64,000 bases of DNA. Origin: Artemisia argyi (Eukaryota > Streptophyta > Magnoliopsida > Asterales > Asteraceae). Both the position numbers and the translations under genes were made by a program. Below the pieces are notes generated by a model. That model searched no databases and had not been told where the DNA came from. It saw only the letters and a program-made list of their open reading frames with translations. Below are positions 57,943 through 64,000 of the stretch, piece after piece. The stretch lies in NCBI GenBank assembly GCA_030686995.1, contig CM060691.1, positions 88,719,055 to 88,783,054 on the forward strand, given 5' to 3'. The stretch's first letter is position 1. Each line of letters opens with the position of its first letter.

Positions 57943-60475
57943 ATGGTAACTGATTCAAAGGTTCCCATGCTCAAGCAAAGACAGTATGAGCTGTGGAAGA
58001 TGAGGGTAAGACAGTACATTCGCATGATTGACTTCAACATGTGGAATGCCATTATGAATGGTGACTCTACCACAAAAAGGTCCTGATGGGAAAGAAATTC
58101 CAATCAAGACTACAGAAGAAAACTCATTAACAAAGATGGAGATCAAGGCTCATAGTATTTTCTTGATGGGAATACCTAATGAATTTCAATTGGACTTTGA
58201 AGGCTGTGAGACTGCAAAAGATCTGATGGATGCAGTGGAATTCAGATTTTCAAGGTAATGATGTTATGAAGAAGTCAAGGAAGAATATGTTGAAGCATCA
58301 GTTCGAGAACTTCTCTGGTACATACAACAGGCTTAATCAACTTGTTAGTCACTTAAAGTTTGTTGGTTATGTTGTTCCACAAGAAGATGTAAACCTTATG
58401 TTTCTTAGAACTTTAGAAAAGCCTGATTTTGAAACTATGAAGTTAGAAAGCCTCTACAACAATTTGAAGGTGTATGAACCTGAGTTGAATTCTTCAACTA
58501 CTTCATCTTCTGCTACTCAAAATCTTTCATTTGTGTCCTAATAGACTAAAGGATCTCAAGAATCCCACTCTACTACTTACGGGGTATCTGCTGCTACAAC
58601 TGATGGATATGCTGCTAGCTCTACTGATTTTAATTCCATCAGTGATCTGCCATATGTGCATTCATGGCTAATCTGACATCCAACATAAAGTCACAGGTTC
58701 TTAATCAAGATATAGATCATATTGATCCTAATGATCTTGAAGAAATTGATCTTAAATGGCAGATGGCTATGTTGACCATGAGAGCAAGAATATTCTTGAA
58801 GAGAACAGGAAGAGAAGTCAAGTATATGGCTAAAGAAAATTTGGGTTTTGATAAGTCAAAGATGGAGTGCTACAATTGCAACAGGAAAGGCCACTTTGCC
58901 AGAGAATGTAGGGCTCTAAAGAAGAATGCTGAAACTCCAAAGAAGACCTCTGAAGAATCCAAGAATACCACAACTGCATTGGTGTCTTGTGATGGGTTGG
59001 GTGATTATGATTGAAGTAACATAGCTGAGGAAGAACCCAATTACTCTCTTGTGGCTCAAGTCAAACCTAAAGTGCATAACTATGCACTTATGGCTTATGC
59101 ATCATCATCTTCTGGATCTGAATTAATGATTCTGATCTATCTCTGTGTTCTTTTAAAGCATGTGCTAACACTATAGAAGAACTTAAGTCTAGGAATGAGA
59201 GCCTTATAAAAGAAGTTGAACATCTAAAACTTGATAACTTAGGTTATAAAGTAGGTATTCAAAATGTGGAAAGAAGATTAGAATATCTCAAACAGTGTAA
59301 GCTAGAATATGTGGATAGAATTAACCAACAGGATTTTGAGATCTATAAGAAAAATAGTGAGATTTAATTTCTCAAGAAAAAGCTAGAAGAAGCGGAAAAA
59401 GATAGGGATGCAGCTCTTGCTGAAAAAGATAAACACATAGTAAGAGTTGAAAAACAACAATTTGCTTCAGATCTAGTAAATAAGACTATTGAGGGTCATT
59501 TGATGAGAAAAGGAAGTGGAGTAGGCTATAATAATGTTGCTCCTCCAGTTAAGAGTGCTTATGCTCCACCAGGAAAAGAATTGTCTTTTATAAGTGAGTT
59601 AGACATGGAAAAACCTGTAGGTGAAACCAGTAATAGTGTCAAAGAAACACCTAAGGTTGAAGTTAGAAAATTTCCTGATGCTCCTGTTATTCAAGACTGC
59701 TATTCAGATAGTGATGAGGAACATGATTAACCAAAAACAAAGTGTTAAAAAGGAAGAAATTCCTGCAAAAGTTGAACAAAAAATTGAACATGTTAAGTTT
59801 ATGAGACCTGTGTTGGGCAAGAACATCTCTAGGAAAATGGTAGAATATAATGCGATACCTAGAGAACATATGAAAAGGTTCTATAATAAGCCTAGGGGTA
59901 ATCAGAGAAACTTTAATAACCTAGTTTCAAATAAGTTAGGTAATGGGTTTCAATTACAGAAGAAGGCTTGTTATAAGTGTGGTAGCTTTGAGAATTTGAT
60001 TAATAGTTGTAAAGACCACCAAAACCCTGTTTGGAATCAATACTCAAGGGTGAATAATAAATATGTTTCAAAAAATACTCACCCTCATCCAAATAGAAAT
60101 ATGGTTCCAAGGGCTGTGTTGCTAAGATATGGTGCAACTAGATCTATTTTTGATGCTAAAACTAATGGGGTTTTTAAAACTACAACTGGTTCTACTGGTA
60201 GCTCTGATGCTAGTAAGCATTCTGCTGCTAGTACAAAACTTTCCACTTCTGGGCCAAAAGTTTTAACAAATACAGTTGTTGGAAATCATTTTTATGCTGT
60301 TAAGGCCTCAGCTTGCTGGACTTGGAAACCTAAATCAACTGGGAAACCTAAATCAACTGTTTCAAATCATGTTTCCAAAAACAACAGTGCATCAATAGAC
60401 TTAAAGAAATTTGGCTATGTTGATGCACAAGGTAGATCCAAGTCAGTAATGGCTTGGGTCCCCAAGAGAAACTAA
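57943..60475 (+). pseudogene. Element F Gag and gag-protease linker (broken)
   Basis: ATG at 57943 (MVTDSKVPMLKQRQYELWKMRVRQYI), with a frameshift before the stop at 58084-58086. Frame shifts again near 58250 (QGNDVMKKSRKNMLKHQFENFSG), then a double stop after NLSFVS (58539). The segment 58664-59014 has LEEIDLKWQMAMLTMRARIF and the intact CCHC knuckle CYNCNRKGHFAREC, with TGA where GLGDYDW is usual. 59030-59500 is coiled-coil-like with several breaks. 59621-60475 has a second, degenerate knuckle (CYKCGSFENLINSC) and ends GRSKSVMAWVPKRN. Confidence 0.85.
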
Positions 60476-60479
60476 TTCT

Positions 60480-61575
60480 CTATTTTCATGTGCAGGGCAA
60501 TCTACAGGATGAGCTAAAAGATATGGTTATTGTTGATAGTGGATGCTCTGCACATATGATTGGTGATTAGTCTCAACTTGAAGACTTTGAGGCTTTTTAA
60601 GGTGTTTATGTTGCTTTTGGGAATGATCCAAAAGGTGAAAAGATTATTGGCAGAGGTACACTTAAAACAGGAAATTTGGACTTTGAGAAGGTGTTCCTTG
60701 TGAAAGGACTTAAGTTTAATCTCTTTAGTGTCTCACAAATGTGTGACAAAAAGAACTTTGTTCTCTTTACAGACACTGATGTATAATCCTTTCTCCTGAT
60801 TTTCAGTTGCCAGATGATAAATTTGTGCTATTGAAAGTCCCTAGAACTGAAAATATATACAGTGACCATATTAAGAACATTGTTCCCAAAAGAGCTTTGA
60901 CTTGTGTAATTGCAAAGGCCACTCTTGATGAGTCCAAATTATGGCATAAAAGACTTGGACATCTGAATTTCAAGACCATGAACAAGTTAGTGAAAGGAAA
61001 TCTTGTGAGAGGGATGCCTACAAAGATGTTTGAAAATTGTGAAACTTATGTTGCATGTCAAAAGGGTAAACAGCACAGAGTTTCATTCAAGTCCAAGACT
61101 GTGAACACAATTACCAAGCCCTTACATTTACTTCATATGGATTTATTCGGGCCTGTTTTTGTGAATAGTTTGAACAAGAAGTCTCATTGCCTAGTTGTCA
61201 CAGATGATTTTAGCAGGTTTACTTGGGTGTTCTTTCTAGCCAGTAAAGATGAAACGCCAGAGATTCTCAAGGCATTCATAACTAGAGTTGAAAACCTGAA
61301 TAACCAAAAGGTGAAGATAATCAGATGTGACAATGGAACTGAGTTCAAGAATAGTGTGATGAATCAATTTTGTGTGGGCAAGGGTATTCTAAGACTGTAT
61401 AGTGTTGCAAGAACTCCATAACAGATTGGTGTTGCAGAAAAAAGAAACAGGACATTGATTGAGGCTGCAAGAACAATGTTAGCTGATTCTAAATTACCTA
61501 TACCTTTTTGGGCTGAAACTGTAAACACTGCATGTTTTGTGCAAAACAGAAGCAAGGTAGTTAAGCCTCACTATT
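60480..61575 (+). pseudogene. Element F protease and integrase (broken)
   Basis: Protease VIVDSGCSAHMIGD followed by TAG, then GRGTLKTGNLDFEKVFLVKGLKFNLFSVSQMCD. Integrase HKRLGHLNFKTMNKLV, CVACQKGKQHR in degenerate form (YVACQKGKQ), MDLFGP, DDFSRFTWVFFLASKDET, IRCDNGTEFKN. A TAA at 61420-61422 stands in the PQQNGVAE motif (read as P-stop-QIGVAE). Near 61565 about 35 residues are deleted with a frame change (after VVKPH). Confidence 0.85.
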
Positions 61576-62662
61576 TTGAACACTAAGGATCAGTTAGGCA
61601 AGTTTGAAGAAAAAGCTGATGAAGGATATTTTGTTGGTTACTCTACAAACATCAAGGCTTTTAGGGTTTACAATAAGAGAACCAAACATGTAGAGGAGAA
61701 TTTGCACATCAAGTTTACTGAGAACTCATCTAATACTGAAGGGAAAGGACCAGAATGGCTGTTCAATATTCATATTCTTACCAAGACTATGAATTATGAG
61801 CCAGTTATTGCAAGTGTAAACACAAACAAACCTAAAGAAGAATTTGTTTTGGTTGAGAAATCGAAGGTTGGTCCAACTTTACTACCCTTTCAGAAGGTTC
61901 AAAGTTCACAAGAAGATGATGTTATTCATGAGAAACCCAAAGATGCAGAGGAAGGCAATGAGATACCTGTTGATGTTGAAAAAGTAACCAATGAAGCACC
62001 TAAAGTTGTTAATGATGACTCCACAGCAAGGCCAAAGCAGTCTACTGCTACAACAGAAGACTCTACTGCTACACCAGAAGACTCTACTGCTAGACCAAAA
62101 GACACTACTATTGCTTCAATCAAATCTGCTGCTAAGCAATTCGAGCCTACTTCTTCACCAAAGTTACCATAAGTGGACATTCAGGGTAGATCTTTTGTTG
62201 ATCCAAACTATCCTGATGATCCAAATATGCCTCCTCTAGAGAATGTTTACTATGACACAGATGATGAAGCTCTTGATGGTACAATGTTTGGAACAGATGC
62301 TGATTTTAATAACATGGAACTCAATATTCCTGTTAGTCCTAAACCTACCACAATAGTTCATAAGAATCATCCCAAAGATCAAATTCTCAGTGGTCCAACA
62401 TCATCTGTTCTAACAAGAAAAATGACTAAAGAGAAAAAAGATTTACAACATCAAAGTTTCTTTGCAAGATCTCTTCATCAAAGAAACAGCCACAAAGATC
62501 TTCAAAATTGCTTGTTTGCTTGTTTTCTATCTCAAATAGAACTTAAAAATACCTATAAAGCCTTACAAGAGCCAAGCTGGGTGGAAGCAATGCAAGATGA
62601 GCTTCTATAATTTAAACTACAAGAATTATGGACCTTGGTTGATTTACCAAATGGGCAAACGG
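61576..62662 (+). pseudogene. Element F integrase end and start of RT (cut by G)
   Basis: TKDQLGKFEEKADEGYFVGYS, AFRVYNKRTKHVEENLHIKF, then an S/T-rich linker with a short repeat (TTEDSTATPEDSTARPKDTT, 62046-62105), and the RT entry ALQEPSWVEAMQDELL with a TAA at 62608-62610, ending at VDLPNGQT. Stop also at 62170-62172. Confidence 0.85.
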
Positions 62663-64000
62663 TATAACACCCCCATTTTAGGATCGTAGCGGAAAGGGAC
62701 TAGGGATGTTATATACTAGTCACAGTGTACAAATATAGTAAACAACTTTAAAACAAAGTTGTTTTTAAAACTTCACATTCGATAATTTATCAGAGTTAAC
62801 AAAGGTCCCAAAAGTTTTTAACATAATCCAAAGTTACATAAGTTTAAAAGTTTGAAACATTATCGAATGAAAATTTTTATTAAACATGAGCCATCAAGTA
62901 GATATCCATTTCTTTGCGCCACCCATCCAAGCTGAAAGTCACTTATAGACCTGAGAAAATACATGCTAAAAAGTCAACACAAAAGTTGAGTGAATTCATA
63001 GAGTTTAATAAGTAATAAGTTGAATACAAGTATTATTTAACAATAGACATATAACAAATACATGTCGGGTAATCTGATTAGAGTATTGAGAATTATGAAA
63101 CCGAACCTTAACCATGTTTTTGTGCCCCGAGGTAAAAATTTCTTATTTACCCCATACTCTCAATATTATGTGACCGTTATGTATGAGGCGCTACTCACCC
63201 GGTCAAAGCCAGCCAAGCCTAATATGCATATCCATAATACTAGCATTTCCTTACAGAATTAACGGTTCATAGTGGGGACTTAATTGGCAAGAAGCATTCA
63301 ATCACTATAATCATGTAATCGGGTCCAACACACCAAAAACTACTTGTATTTAGTTTGTAAAAACTAGCATGTATCCACCCAAAAGAATCTCACGGTTTGA
63401 CTTTACCTAAGGGTCACAAAGATCTCTACCAAGACTTCCACCCGGAAGTATCAAACCCCAACTAGATCCTTAAGGATCTAGGCTTGGTCACCAAGACACA
63501 AGACTTCCCTTACAAACAATTGAATGAAAGAATGAATGTTTTTTCAATCAAGTCTTAACCTAACCTAGACACTCGATTGTAATAGAAAGGGTATAAGAAA
63601 GAAGACCCTCGACACAATCACAAGAGTGGATTAGGTTCTTGTGATTCTGCCCTTGCAAGTAGATGTGTTCTTCCAAAAATGTTAGTGTGACAATCAAGAA
63701 CACAAGATTAGAGATTCAGATAGAGATAGAGATTTGGGAGTGTTTAGAGAGAAAGAATAATGGCAATGGGTGAGAAATACAAGATGCAAGGGTAGTATTT
63801 ATAGGCCAAGACCCAAACATGGGAAAAAATTACCAAGGCCGGCGCGTCACCCGTGGGTCAACGCGCGGGCAGCGCGCCAGGACTCTGTCTCAAGTTTTCC
63901 TAAAACTTGGGTGTTGGACCTTGTAAACACCTGTCCTTGCTAAACCCCCAATTGTACTTCACACTAAACCTAAACATTAATCTTTCTAAGGTTTGTCAAC
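62663..64000 (-). mobile_element. Element G: chromovirus-type LTR, truncated by the window edge
   Basis: In minus sense it ends CCGCTACGATCC...GGGGGTGTTATA, closely resembling the LARD/D LTR ends (GGGGGTGTTACA). A minus TATA box (CCTATAAATAC, about 63794-63806) sits between TTGG and TACCC. It inserts in F's RT. Whether a full element follows cannot be seen. Confidence 0.7.

Larger units (their letters stand above)
57404..64000 (+). mobile_element. Element F: degenerate Ty1/copia element, truncated by the window edge
   Basis: A 5' LTR, primer site, gag, protease, integrase and the start of RT, all on the plus strand, interrupted at 62663 by LTR G. The proteins read like the copia polyproteins abundant in Asteraceae (CYNCNRKGHFAREC, VDSGCSAHM, HKRLGHLNFKTMNKLVKGNLVRGMP). 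Many stops and frameshifts. The 3' LTR is outside the window. Confidence 0.9.

Overview
This window is plant nuclear DNA built almost entirely of nested LTR retrotransposons. I see no host gene, tRNA, rRNA or CRISPR array. The gag-pol products read like the Athila, Tekay, Sirevirus-like and Ty1/copia proteins familiar from daisy-family genomes (Asteraceae, e.g. Tanacetum or Chrysanthemum type). That assignment rests on recognising the protein families, not on a search. Every coding region found carries stops, frameshifts or lost catalytic or zinc-binding residues. The one exception is an uninterrupted 239-codon ORF (36123-36842) of unknown function.

Layout. (1) 1-5136, minus strand: element B', a non-autonomous Athila-like element cut by the window's left edge; its 5' LTR is 3715-5136. 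(2) 5137-5920: remnant of an older LTR element. (3) About 5921-57403, minus strand: element A, an Athila element and the oldest layer. Its probable left LTR is 5921-9786, its pol and gag pieces lie between 11306 and 32472, its tRNA-Asp-type primer site is at 32955-32972 and its right LTR starts at 32980. A has been split by at least seven insertions: element B (12414-18883), a solo LTR of the B family (19501-20939), a solo copia LTR (23242-23687), a large-LTR non-autonomous element (LARD, 25522-32335), a Sirevirus-like copia element C (34412-43275), a Tekay chromovirus D (43780-56430, itself holding the 3.4-kb solo LTR E at 52212-55599), and a degenerate copia element F (57404 to beyond the window), which is interrupted by LTR G at 62663.

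Insertion boundaries are well supported. Perfect 5-bp target duplications flank the B-type solo LTR (GCTTC), the copia solo LTR (ATCAT), the LARD (CCAAC) and solo LTR E (GTGTT). B (ACATC/ACGTC) and D (CTTAT/CTGAT) show duplications with one mismatch. Removing the insertions rejoins A's reading frame across RNase H, integrase and gag-pol.

The items most worth a second look are: ORF3 of element C, which has its own TATA box and an LTR-like hairpin module upstream; a TGACG/CGTCA array placed directly upstream of the TATA box in all four B-family LTRs; a 213-bp in-frame tandem duplication that copied the junction between B's LTR and A's integrase; noncoding hairpins and motifs shared by A and the B family, which suggest B relies on Athila; and a LARD with 3.1-kb LTRs around only 686 bp. 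I found no new immune, metabolic or regulatory gene system.
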